From JACJVV01 sp047602755 (lineage in GTDB: Archaea > Nanobdellota > Nanobdellia > Woesearchaeales > JACJVV01): DNA of 64,000 nt. Positions 52,306-60,640 of this stretch are shown piece after piece. The number at the start of each line of letters is the position of its first letter. Positions within the stretch are counted from its first letter, which is position 1. The position numbers and the translations under genes are program-made. A model generated the notes under the pieces. That model did not search any database. It saw nothing but the letters and a program-made list of their open reading frames with translations, and was not told where the DNA came from. Location of the stretch: the NCBI GenBank assembly GCA_047602755.1, contig JBLKOM010000007.1, positions 43,015 to 107,014 on the forward strand, given 5' to 3'.

Positions 52306-53508
52306 TTAATTATTTTTCCTAGATTCTTGATATTGTTTAACTATTGCTGTAAAATCAATAGATTGCATTTTTTTATTTAGCTTTTCTTTATCAATAAAAA
52401 TAATATCTCTTAAAGATTCTTGATAGTTTATATCATCTTCCCATAAAATAACTGTACAAGATAATAATTTAATAATCTTACTTGATGGTTTAGTTTTTGT
52501 TAATATTATTTTATCTTCTTTTAGATCTTTTATTGACGAAGGTAAATATATATTTACATTATCTATAAAAGAGATATTATTATTAAACAAAGGTGGTTTT
52601 TTAAAATCTAACTGTCTTGGGATTGATAGTTTATTTGATAGTGTTAAATTTCTTATTTTTAGTATATTTTTTAATAATTTCTTATTTAACTTTTTTTGAT
52701 TTTTTAATTCTAAATTTAAATTAATTAATCTTTTCTCACGTTGCACAAGCATAGTCATAAGATCTTTCTCAGATTTAGTCTTTAGATTAGTTTTTTTAGC
52801 TGATGAAGAATTAGAATTATTTTTTAATAATGAGGATAATTTTTTTTGTAATTCTGAATTTTGATTACGCAAATATTGATTATCGTGTAAAAGATTACGT
52901 ATTATAGAATTGTTTGAGTTAGATGCTACAGGTGATGTTAAATTTCTCTTTAAACTATTACTATTTTGTTTATTTTTAAGATTAACATTCTTAAGATTTA
53001 ATGATTCTTTTTCTAATTGTTCTTTTTCTAATATACTTAATATATTTTGATATGATTTTTCTGGATTTTTAAAATAATAATGAATAAAAGCATTTATGAA
53101 TGATTTATCAGAATAATATTTATTATAATTTATCTTAAGAAAATTATTAATTTCTTCAATCTTTTGGGAATATTCTTTCTTTGCATAAATTACTGCAGCA
53201 GTAGCATCACGTTCATGAGAATTTTGTGTATTAATATTTTTTGTTAAAGATATCTTTTCATTTACCGATATATCGTTTTTAGGTGAATAAACAATTGCAC
53301 CTAATTTGGTTGCGGATTTTTTTACAAATGAAGGAGTAATTTTTTTATCTGTTGCTATCAAAGTAATTATTCCAAAAGAAGAAAGATGCTTTATTAAATT
53401 ATCTAAAGAAAGCTCTTTTTTTGAATAAATAGAGAATTTACCGGTTACTGAATCTAATACTGAGTAAGCAACTGTTGTACCAGGGTCTATACCTACAAAA
53501 AGTACTAT
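52306..53508 (-). CDS. DUF460 RuvC/RNase-H-like protein with apparent AUA start
   Basis: About 400 residues. The N-terminus contains a RuvC-like first motif LFVGIDPGTTVAYSVLD, followed by LIATDKKITPSF and HERDATAAVIYAKKEY, then a coiled coil and a C-terminal domain, the layout of archaeal DUF460 proteins. The motif-containing 49 codons upstream of a TTG at 53361 are in frame and uninterrupted, but no ATG, GTG or TTG precedes GIDPGTT before a TGA at 53515-53517. The codon 6 nt after GGTGA is ATA at 53506-53508, so AUA may be the start, or an ATG has mutated. Divergent from rtcA. Confidence 0.75.
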   Translation of the reverse strand: MVLFVGIDPGTTVAYSVLDSVTGKFSIYSKKELSLDNLIKHLSSFGIITLIATDKKITPSFVKKSATKLGAIVYSPKNDISVNEKISLTKNINTQNSHERDATAAVIYAKKEYSQKIEEINNFLKINYNKYYSDKSFINAFIHYYFKNPEKSYQNILSILEKEQLEKESLNLKNVNLKNKQNSNSLKRNLTSPVASNSNNSIIRNLLHDNQYLRNQNSELQKKLSSLLKNNSNSSSAKKTNLKTKSEKDLMTMLVQREKRLINLNLELKNQKKLNKKLLKNILKIRNLTLSNKLSIPRQLDFKKPPLFNNNISFIDNVNIYLPSSIKDLKEDKIILTKTKPSSKIIKLLSCTVILWEDDINYQESLRDIIFIDKEKLNKKMQSIDFTAIVKQYQESRKNN

Positions 53509-53525
53509 ATTATATCACCACTGGA

Positions 53526-53550
53526 AATATTTATAAGGCAATTTATAATA
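53526..53550. promoter_or_regulatory. divergent TATA elements of DUF460 and rtcA
   Basis: ATTTATAAGG around 53528-53537 lies about 25 nt before the rtcA ATG at 53557. On the minus strand TTATAAATATT and ATTATAAATTG in the same stretch serve DUF460; the farther one leaves room for the GGTGA at 53515-53519 in the leader. Confidence 0.45.
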
Positions 53551-53556
53551 ATTTTG

Positions 53557-54630
53557 ATGATGATAGAATTAGATGGAAGTTATGGGGAGGGTGGAGGACA
53601 AATACTAAGGACTGCTTTAGGATTAAGTATTATTACTCAAAAGCCATTTCGATTAAAGAATATAAGACAAAATAGGTCTGAACCTGGTTTAAAGCAACAA
53701 CATGTAAGCTCTATAAAAGCATGTGCTGAATTTGGTAATGCAATTATAGTTGGGAATAAAATTGGTTCTAAACAGATTGAATTTGTTCCAAGAGTTATAA
53801 AAAATAGACAAATTGAAATTAATATTGGAACTGCTGGAAGTATTGGACTATTATTTCAATCTGTAATGTTACCCTTAATTTTTACAAATAGTGAAATAAA
53901 GATTAAAGGTGGAACTGATGTTAAATGGAGTATGCCTATTGATTATGTTATGAATGTTATAAAACCAATATTAGAACCTTATTGTGAAATGAAGATAATA
54001 TGTGAAAAAAGAGGTTATTATCCAAGGGGTGGTGGAGAAGTTATTTTTAAAACAGTTCCAAAATTTAAAAGAATAGATTTTGATAATTTTGAAAAATTTC
54101 ATCAGTTTATTTTTGGAAATCCTGCATTAAATATTTCAAATTTTAGAAAACTAATGATAATACGTGGCGTAAGTCATGCATCATTTGATCTTCAACAAAA
54201 TAGCGTAGCAGAAAGGCAAGCAAAAGCTACAGAATTAATGCTAAGACAACATGGAATAGTTGAAATTGAACGGATGTATAGTAAAACAGAAAGCACAGGG
54301 AGTGGGATATTATTATATGCAGTTTTTGAGAATAATAAACGTATTGGAGCAGATGTAATTGGAGAAAAGAAAATAAAATCTGAAGAAATTGGAAGAATGT
54401 GTTATGAAAAACTTGAGAAAATTCTTCGACAAAAAATTGTTGATGAACATATGCAAGATAACCTTATACCTTTACTAGGATTATTTGGAGGGAAAATAAA
54501 AGTAGGAGAAATAACTATGCATACAAAATCAAATATTAAGGTATGTGAAGAATTTCTCGGAGTTGAATATAATATAGAAAATCAAAGTGAAGCTAATTTT
54601 ATATCTGTTTTTAGTTCAAGTACTAAATAG
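53557..54630 (+). CDS. rtcA: RNA 3'-terminal phosphate cyclase
   Basis: A 357-residue enzyme that makes 2',3'-cyclic phosphate RNA ends. ELDGSYGEGGGQILRTALGLS, NRSEPGLKQQHVSSIKACAEF and GTAGSIGLLFQSVMLPL are family blocks, and the nucleotidylated His is in VDEHMQDNLIPLLGLFGG. ATG at 53557 or 53560; the preceding TTG is less likely because the TATA box fits these. The 3' end overlaps the coiled-coil gene by 49 nt in antisense. Confidence 0.95.
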   Translation: MMIELDGSYGEGGGQILRTALGLSIITQKPFRLKNIRQNRSEPGLKQQHVSSIKACAEFGNAIIVGNKIGSKQIEFVPRVIKNRQIEINIGTAGSIGLLFQSVMLPLIFTNSEIKIKGGTDVKWSMPIDYVMNVIKPILEPYCEMKIICEKRGYYPRGGGEVIFKTVPKFKRIDFDNFEKFHQFIFGNPALNISNFRKLMIIRGVSHASFDLQQNSVAERQAKATELMLRQHGIVEIERMYSKTESTGSGILLYAVFENNKRIGADVIGEKKIKSEEIGRMCYEKLEKILRQKIVDEHMQDNLIPLLGLFGGKIKVGEITMHTKSNIKVCEEFLGVEYNIENQSEANFISVFSSSTK

Positions 54631-57600
54631 CCTAATTGTTTCTTTTCATGAGCATTATCAATTGATTTAGTCATTTTTTCTATATCTTTTATAATTTGAG
54701 ATGCACCTTGTAAGTCCCCATTATTAATTAAATGACGGCAATTATCTACAAGATTTTTTAATTCTCTTTTTAAAGAATTTTCAATATGAATTTCACGTTC
54801 AGGTTTTGAAGTTTCTTCTTCTACATAATCAGACCAAATCTTTTCTTGTTTTAGATGTTCTTCATCTTCTAATAATGCTTCTTTTTTATTAAGAAGAGCT
54901 TCTTTTCTATTTAAACGATCAATCATTTCTGAAAGTTTTCTTGCACGAATTGCAAGATTATTTTCATATTCTTTTAAGCGTTGATCTTTCATTGTTAACT
55001 CAAATACTATTTGCTTATATTTCTTATGAAGTTTCTCATAATCTTGCTTTAATTTAGTATTTTTTGAGCGTTGTAAAGAATTTTCTTTTCTTATTTTTGT
55101 AACTCCTTCTTTTAATAATTTATTTTTAAGAAGTTTTTCTTGCTGACGTTTAACCTTATGTATTTCAGATTTTAATTCTTTTTGTATAGATGCAATATTT
55201 TTCTCAAATTCATTTAATTGATTTTCTTTAATTACAAGCTTATCTTCTTTTTTAGATAAATCCATTGCAGTCTTTTTAAGATCTTTCTCAAATTTAATTA
55301 ATGTTTTTCGTTTAGTTGAAAATTTAGATAATACATCTTCAACAGCTTTTTTCTGCTTTTTCATATTATCCATCCCTTCTTGTAGCATAGATAATTTTAT
55401 ATCTAATTCTGAATTATCATTCTCAATTACATTTCGTGAATTACGTAACATATCTTCTTTCATCTTCCAATCTTCTTCTAATTGTCTTAATTCTTGTTTA
55501 CTAGTATTAACTTCATTCTGAAATATTTTTTGTTGTTTCTCCAAATCATTCAATAAATCTTTTGCTTCTGCCTCACGATTGAGCCAGGATAATTTTTCTT
55601 TTGTAAATGTTGTAGAAGCTTCTTGAATTAATTGATTTTTTCTTAAAAGTAAATCTTTCATTCTTGATATTTCTGCAGATTGATCTTTTAGTAATATTTC
55701 TTTTTGTAGCAAAAAATCTGATTTTTTTGCTGAGATTTCTGATTTCTTAAGATTCTTTGTTAAAATTTCATCTTTTGCTCGATATTCTAATTCTTTTTCA
55801 TTTAATACAGACTCTTTCTTTTGTAAAGAAGATTCAAGATTTGCTAAATCATTCTCTTTCTTATCTAATATCTTTCGTTTTTCTTCTAATTCAATTTCTT
55901 TTTTTAGTATTAAATCTGCTTTTGACAACTTTTGTAAAGAATCAGCTCTAAGGGACTGAGTTTCTGAACTAATTTTTGATAATTCTTTTTCTTTTTCATC
56001 AAGATTTTTTTCAAGTAGAGATAATTCTTCTTCTTTATTATCTAATTCTTTTTCTTTATCGCTTAGCTTTTTTAATAAATCTTCTGCTTTAAGTCTTTTT
56101 GACAAAATCATTTTATCTTGTTCCTTTAATACAGAATCTTTACTCTTAATATATTCTAATTTTGTAAGAATTTTATTTTTTTCAGCTGCAAAAATTTCTT
56201 TCTTTTCATTAAACTTAAGAACATTAGCTTGTAATGTATTTTTTAGTGAGCGTAACTCTAATTGAAGCTTTTTAAGATGAGATTCTTTTATTTCTAATTC
56301 TTTTTGTTTTGTCTCAGTTAGTTTTACTAGTTTTTTATTTTTTACAGAATATTCATTTTCTAACTCTGACCTTAATTTTAATACATTCTTTTCTTTTAAA
56401 ATTAAATCAGATTCTCTTTTTTTTAATTCAGCTATTTTTTGTTGTTGTTCTTCAATAAGTTTTTGAGCTTTATTAGATAATAAATTATAGTCTTTTGACA
56501 TTATTTTTGATTCTTCTGTTACTTGTTTTAAATTTGATAATTCTATATCAACATTATTGAATTGTAATTGTAGTCTTTCAAGGTCTTTTTGCGTTGAGAT
56601 CAAATCTGATTGGTATTTATTTAAAGTTGATTCTTTATTTACTAAATCTGATTTAAGTTTTTTATTCTCATTCTGTAATAATACTAATTCTTCTTCTGTC
56701 TTAGAGAGTTTCATTGTTAATTCTTTTCTTTTTTCAACTTCTTCTTGCATTTCTTTTTGACGTTGTTTTAATTCTTCTAATGAAATCCTTCTTGAATTCT
56801 CAAGACTAACAATTTCTTGAGTTTTTTTATCAACAGTTTTCTTTAATGAATCAATTTGAAACTTTAGAAATTTAAAGTTTTTAGCCACTTTACCTTCTTT
56901 TTCAAGCTCTTTCTCACGATCAATTAAAAGTTGTTCTTTTGCTTTTAATTCTTCTTTGCGTTTATGAAGAGTTAATGATTTAGACAATATTTCTTTATCT
57001 GAGTTTTGTAATAATTTTTCTTGTTGTTCTAACTCTTTTTCTTTTTTACGAATATGGAATTTACTTGCTTCAAGTTCTGTTACTAAATCATGAATTTTTG
57101 TTTTTAATTCTGATTCTATTTCTTTAGCTTTTTCTTTTGTAATTGTTGAGGATTCAAGAAATTTTATTTTAGAATTTAATTCTTTTATTTTTTCTTCTCG
57201 TTCGTTTATTAGTGACTTTAGACTATTTATTTGTTCTGATAATTTTGCATATCTTGAGTCACTTGGTGATTTTTGTATTTCTAATATACTTGACTTTGAT
57301 TTATGAAGTTTTTCTTGTTGATCTTTTAATTGTCTTTCATATTTTTCTAATTCTTTTTGTTTTGACTTCATTTCATTTTCAAAACTAGTTTTAAAATCAA
57401 TAAATTGTTTTTCTTTATTCTGTAATTCTTTAAGCTTTGTATCTATTTCATTCTGGGTTAGGTTTGCTTTTATTTGGTTTTCAGTTAAATCTTTTTGTAA
57501 TTTTGAGATTTGTAATTTATATTGTTCAATTTCCTTTTGAGACAATTCATAATCTTTTTTAACTTTAGTTAAATTAAGATTGTAATCATTTATCTTATTG

Positions 57601-58052
57601 TCACGTTCAATTATTTTTCTTTTTAATTCTAAAATATCTTTTTGGTCAGGTAAATTTTTTGTAGAAGATACTAAAGAAGGTGATTTATCTTGTTTTAGTT
57701 TATTTTCATAATCTTGTAAAAGTTTTTTTCGTTCTTGTGTTTCTTGATCAATTTTACGCTTTAGTTCATCAAGTTGATGTTTTTCACGTTCTAGATAATT
57801 TTGTTTTTGTGTTAAACGTTTTTCTTGTAATAATAAATTAGAATTTTTTTTATTTAAATTAGATTCAAGCTTATCAAGATCTGATTGTTTCTTTTTGATT
57901 GAATCTTGAAAATCTTTTCGTAATTTAATATTGTTTAGAATTTCTTGTTTTACTGATTCAATATATATATTCTTTTCATCAAGCTCTTTCTCAAGTTTTG
58001 CAATTCGAGATTTGAGTTTATTTAAAACAGAAATATCAGTAGTATCTGCCAA
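54582..58052 (-). CDS. 1156-residue coiled-coil protein
   Basis: Nearly the whole protein (residues ~10-1070) is Glu/Lys/Leu/Gln-rich heptad sequence such as EKELDNKEEELSLLEKNLDE. No Walker A, hinge or zinc hook motif is seen, so it is not an SMC or Rad50. A short C-terminal helical domain (residues ~1085-1156, LKNLVDNCRHLINNGDLQGASQIIKDIEKM) closes it. TTG at 58052 is the start: GGGGGT lies 8 nt upstream and a TAA stop precedes in frame. A long filament or tether of the cytoplasm or nucleoid is likely. Confidence 0.8.
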   Translation of the reverse strand: MADTTDISVLNKLKSRIAKLEKELDEKNIYIESVKQEILNNIKLRKDFQDSIKKKQSDLDKLESNLNKKNSNLLLQEKRLTQKQNYLEREKHQLDELKRKIDQETQERKKLLQDYENKLKQDKSPSLVSSTKNLPDQKDILELKRKIIERDNKINDYNLNLTKVKKDYELSQKEIEQYKLQISKLQKDLTENQIKANLTQNEIDTKLKELQNKEKQFIDFKTSFENEMKSKQKELEKYERQLKDQQEKLHKSKSSILEIQKSPSDSRYAKLSEQINSLKSLINEREEKIKELNSKIKFLESSTITKEKAKEIESELKTKIHDLVTELEASKFHIRKKEKELEQQEKLLQNSDKEILSKSLTLHKRKEELKAKEQLLIDREKELEKEGKVAKNFKFLKFQIDSLKKTVDKKTQEIVSLENSRRISLEELKQRQKEMQEEVEKRKELTMKLSKTEEELVLLQNENKKLKSDLVNKESTLNKYQSDLISTQKDLERLQLQFNNVDIELSNLKQVTEESKIMSKDYNLLSNKAQKLIEEQQQKIAELKKRESDLILKEKNVLKLRSELENEYSVKNKKLVKLTETKQKELEIKESHLKKLQLELRSLKNTLQANVLKFNEKKEIFAAEKNKILTKLEYIKSKDSVLKEQDKMILSKRLKAEDLLKKLSDKEKELDNKEEELSLLEKNLDEKEKELSKISSETQSLRADSLQKLSKADLILKKEIELEEKRKILDKKENDLANLESSLQKKESVLNEKELEYRAKDEILTKNLKKSEISAKKSDFLLQKEILLKDQSAEISRMKDLLLRKNQLIQEASTTFTKEKLSWLNREAEAKDLLNDLEKQQKIFQNEVNTSKQELRQLEEDWKMKEDMLRNSRNVIENDNSELDIKLSMLQEGMDNMKKQKKAVEDVLSKFSTKRKTLIKFEKDLKKTAMDLSKKEDKLVIKENQLNEFEKNIASIQKELKSEIHKVKRQQEKLLKNKLLKEGVTKIRKENSLQRSKNTKLKQDYEKLHKKYKQIVFELTMKDQRLKEYENNLAIRARKLSEMIDRLNRKEALLNKKEALLEDEEHLKQEKIWSDYVEEETSKPEREIHIENSLKRELKNLVDNCRHLINNGDLQGASQIIKDIEKMTKSIDNAHEKKQLGYLVLELKTDIKLASL

Positions 58053-58172
58053 TGCTATTTACCCCCATAATATAGCTTCTAGATAGGATGTATTTTAAAC
58101 TTTTATTACTACTATATAGGGAATTCTAACTATATCAAAATCTTTTTAAATAAATCAAGAGTTATATTAAAT

Positions 58173-58301
58173 ATGGAACAAGGAAATGTAACATTTAAAT
58201 GCCCTGCATGCGGGGGAACAACAATAATTAGAACAAAGCATGAACGACAAATAGCAGCTCCATATAAATGTGAAAAGTGTGGTTTTGAAGGACCTAATTA
58301 A
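58173..58301 (+). CDS. small zinc-ribbon protein (42 residues)
   Basis: A short protein with two CxxC pairs, FKCPACGG and YKCEKCGFEG, spaced as in archaeal single-domain zinc ribbons of the HVO_2753 type. It ends 1 nt before the aEF-1beta ATG, a gene order known in other archaea. Its role is probably linked to translation or RNA binding. Confidence 0.85.
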   Translation: MEQGNVTFKCPACGGTTIIRTKHERQIAAPYKCEKCGFEGPN

Positions 58302-58302
58302 A

Positions 58303-58581
58303 ATGTCACGAGCAATAATTACCTTTAAAGTAATGCCTGAAGATGCTGGCGTTGATCTTGAGTCAATTAAGGCTGAATGTAAAAAAATTGCACAAGAGGC
58401 AGGTTCTATTGGAGAAATGCTTATTGAAGAACAGCCTATTGCTTTTGGATTGAAAGCAGTTATAGTTAAAGCAATGTATGATGTTGAAGGTGGAGATTTT
58501 GATGCAATTGCACAAAAAATGTCTACTATCGATAGAGTTCAAACTGCTGACGTAGCTGGAATGGATCTTCCTTTAGGTTAA
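58303..58581 (+). CDS. ef1b: translation elongation factor aEF-1beta
   Basis: A 92-residue guanine nucleotide exchange factor for EF-1alpha: ITFKVMPEDAGVDLESI, EEQPIAFGLKAVIVKAMYDVEGG and VQTADVAGMDLPLG at the C-terminus. ATG at 58303 (MSRAI) is right after the zinc-ribbon gene; an in-frame start at 58270 would overlap that gene and is rejected. Confidence 0.95.
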   Translation: MSRAIITFKVMPEDAGVDLESIKAECKKIAQEAGSIGEMLIEEQPIAFGLKAVIVKAMYDVEGGDFDAIAQKMSTIDRVQTADVAGMDLPLG

Positions 58582-58776
58582 ATTTATTCTATTATACTTA
58601 ATGATTCTGTATTGTGAGATAGATTTATCTCTACAAAACAAATAATTTTTGTATTATTACGTAGTATTACGTAAAATGATAGCTAAAGTAAGTAAAGGAA
58701 TTGCATGAGTTAATCTTTAGGAAACACAGTAATTATGAAGTGATGATGAATAGGTTTAATTGAGTTCTGAATAAAA

Positions 58777-58863
58777 TACTTATCTAGTAAGTAAATATAC
58801 TTATTTAATTCTGAAAATCAGAAAGATTTATATATAAATACTTATATAATAAGTATATAAGTA
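58777..58863. promoter_or_regulatory. TACTTA/TAAGTA half-site array upstream of the AbiE operon
   Basis: Three TACTTA sites (58777, 58798, 58839) and three TAAGTA sites (58788, 58850, 58858) occur in 87 nt. Two pairs form dyads: TACTTA-TCTAG-TAAGTA at 58777-58793 and ATACTTAT-ATA-ATAAGTAT at 58838-58856; another dyad TTCTGA-AAA-TCAGAA lies at 58809-58823. The TATA box (ATTTATATATAAAT, 58827-58840) and the start codon lie inside the array, so a bound protein would block transcription. Autoregulation is inferred. Confidence 0.6.
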
Positions 58864-59162
58864 TGGAAAATATTGATATTGATGCAGTTTTTGAGAAATT
58901 GTTAGCTAAAGGTCTTAGTTATTCTGAGATTTTAGAAGTATTACACAAAGATGAAGGTATTTGCATTCCAATTTCTGCTCTTAATGATAGAAGGTTAGGA
59001 ATGCTTGAAGCTAGTGTAATTTATCTTAAAGAAAGAAAAAGAATGAATTATCGAGAGATAGGGATTTTACTTAATAGAGATGAAAGAACAATTTGGACTT
59101 CGTACAATAAAGGTAAGAAAAAATTGAGGGAAAATGAAAATAGTTATAAGTACGAATCATAA
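58863..59162 (+). CDS. small HTH protein (sigma-70 region 4-like)
   Basis: A 99-residue protein. The C-terminal half, LKERKRMNYREIGILLNRDERTIWTSYNKGKKKL, looks like a sigma-r4-type helix-turn-helix; the N-terminal part contains another helical unit (GLSYSEILEVLHKDEGI). The ATG overlaps a TAAGTA site, with a TATA box about 29 nt upstream (leaderless). It precedes the AbiEi gene by 22 nt. Probably the regulator of this operon or a third component; inference. Confidence 0.65.
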   Translation: MENIDIDAVFEKLLAKGLSYSEILEVLHKDEGICIPISALNDRRLGMLEASVIYLKERKRMNYREIGILLNRDERTIWTSYNKGKKKLRENENSYKYES

Positions 59163-59184
59163 ATTAGTTAAAAAATGACCAAAA

Positions 59185-59694
59185 ATGGATGCAATTAAAG
59201 GACTATCAAAAATAGAAATAGAAATAATATCATCGATAGAATTTAGTGAGAGCTATTTTTTTACAATTGACCAAATTGAAAAATATTTTACAAATGAGAA
59301 TCAAAGATATAACATAATTAAAAGACTTATGAAAAAGGGAAGAATTATCAAACTTAACAATCAGAAATATTATCTTATTCCAATAAAAGCAAAAAAAGGT
59401 TTTTGGTCTGAACATAATTTTATCATAATAGATGAAATAATGGATTCAAAAGATTATTACATTGGGGGTTGGTCAGCAGCATACTATTGGAAACTAACAG
59501 ATCAACTGCCTATGAGAGATGATGTTTATTCAACTAAAAAATATGGAAAGAAAAAAATCATGAATAAGAATATCATATTTCATAGAATCAGAAAAGAAGC
59601 ATTAGTAAAAGCTGTAAAGAGAAAAATTGCTAAGCATTCTTTTTACATACTTTCAAAAAAGGAAACAAAAAAATGGATGGAATCAAAAAAATAA
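59185..59694 (+). CDS. abiEi: AbiEi-like antitoxin/transcriptional regulator
   Basis: A 169-residue protein with an N-terminal winged-helix region (FFTIDQIEKYFTNENQRYNIIKRLMKKGRIIKLNNQKYYLIP) and the AbiEi-type block YYIGGWSAAYYWKLTDQLPMRDDVY. Antitoxin of the type IV AbiE pair; in bacteria it also represses its promoter. It overlaps the toxin gene by 22 nt. Confidence 0.8.
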   Translation: MDAIKGLSKIEIEIISSIEFSESYFFTIDQIEKYFTNENQRYNIIKRLMKKGRIIKLNNQKYYLIPIKAKKGFWSEHNFIIIDEIMDSKDYYIGGWSAAYYWKLTDQLPMRDDVYSTKKYGKKKIMNKNIIFHRIRKEALVKAVKRKIAKHSFYILSKKETKKWMESKK

Positions 59695-60452
59695 ATAGAA
59701 ATGAATTTAGCATTATAGAAGCAAAGCATCCTTTTGATGGAAGGCTCCTTGCAAAGGATTATTTTATTACAATAATTTTGTACTTAATAAAAGAGATTAA
59801 AGGAATTTATTTTAAAGGAGGAACTGCAATACAAAAAGTAATTCTTAATCATACAAGATTAAGCGAAGATATAGATTTAACTTTAACAAGAAATATTAAT
59901 GATATAAAAGAGGAGATAATAAGAATAATAAATGATTCAAATATTTTTGATAAAATCACACAAGATAAAGATGTTGAGGGGTTTACCAGATTAGTTTTAC
60001 ATTACAAAAATTTTTATAATGAGCAAGATGTGATTTTTATTGATTTGAATGAAAGATTAAAACTAATTCTTGAACCTGAAAATTATGAAATAAAACATTT
60101 TTATGATAATTTCATTCCTAATTTTAAGTTCCCTTGTGAGAAAATTGAAGAGATGATTGCTGGAAAGATGTCAGCGGCTATTGGAAGAAACAAGACAAGA
60201 GATCATTATGATATTTATCGTCTGATAAAAGCAGGATATACATTTAATCTTAAACTTGTTGATAAAAAATGTAAAAACTCAAATCAAGAGTTTAGTATTA
60301 TTAAAATGTTTAACAATGCAAATAAACTCCATAAAAGATGGAATGAAGATATGATACCATTACTTGTTGAAGAAGTTTCATTTATAGAAGTAATGAGAAC
60401 ACTTGCAGATTATTTTAATCTAAAAAAGGAGAAAGAAAGTTTAAAATGTTGA
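59673..60452 (+). CDS. abiEii: AbiEii-like nucleotidyltransferase toxin
   Basis: A 259-residue DUF1814 nucleotidyltransferase. YFKGGTAIQKV (G49-G50-T51) and TRLSEDIDLTL (S64, D66, D68) form the GG...SxDxD active site; the later AGKMSAAIGRNKTRDHYDIYRLI has the conserved K and R-D-x-x-D. In bacteria AbiEii gives phage abortive infection by modifying a nucleotide-dependent target. All key residues are intact, so it should be active. Confidence 0.88.
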   Translation: MDGIKKINRNEFSIIEAKHPFDGRLLAKDYFITIILYLIKEIKGIYFKGGTAIQKVILNHTRLSEDIDLTLTRNINDIKEEIIRIINDSNIFDKITQDKDVEGFTRLVLHYKNFYNEQDVIFIDLNERLKLILEPENYEIKHFYDNFIPNFKFPCEKIEEMIAGKMSAAIGRNKTRDHYDIYRLIKAGYTFNLKLVDKKCKNSNQEFSIIKMFNNANKLHKRWNEDMIPLLVEEVSFIEVMRTLADYFNLKKEKESLKC

Positions 60453-60606
60453 ATAAATTCATAGGTAGATATATGAAAAAGCGTACATAAATGTATGAAA
60501 ACTTAACAATAAACGAAAGTCATGTATAAATATAACCTAAGTTGATTATAAGATGATGAAACTGATAAATAAATTGAAAAAATATTTGATTAAATATCCT
60601 AATAAG

Positions 60607-60633
60607 ACCTATTTATAGGTTTAAGTGAACCTA
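60607..60633. promoter_or_regulatory. overlapping dyads at the promoter of the surface-protein gene
   Basis: ACCTAT-TT-ATAGGT (60607-60620) overlaps the TATA sequence TTTATA. TAGGTT-TAAGTG-AACCTA (60616-60633) shares one arm with it. The TATA box lies about 27 nt before the ATG at 60641, so the dyads probably act on DNA rather than in the mRNA. A similar TATA palindrome precedes dut. Confidence 0.4.
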
Positions 60634-60640
60634 AAAAAAA

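Noticed and set aside
58270..58302. An upstream start for aEF-1beta
   Set aside because: It would overlap the zinc-ribbon gene's 3' end in another frame; family members begin at the MSRAI-type ATG, 1 nt after that gene's stop.
58739..58770. Possible box C/D guide RNA (GTGATGA followed by CTGA)
   Set aside because: Only one C and one D box are present in about 31 nt, with no internal C'/D' pair, so it is too short for an archaeal C/D sRNA.
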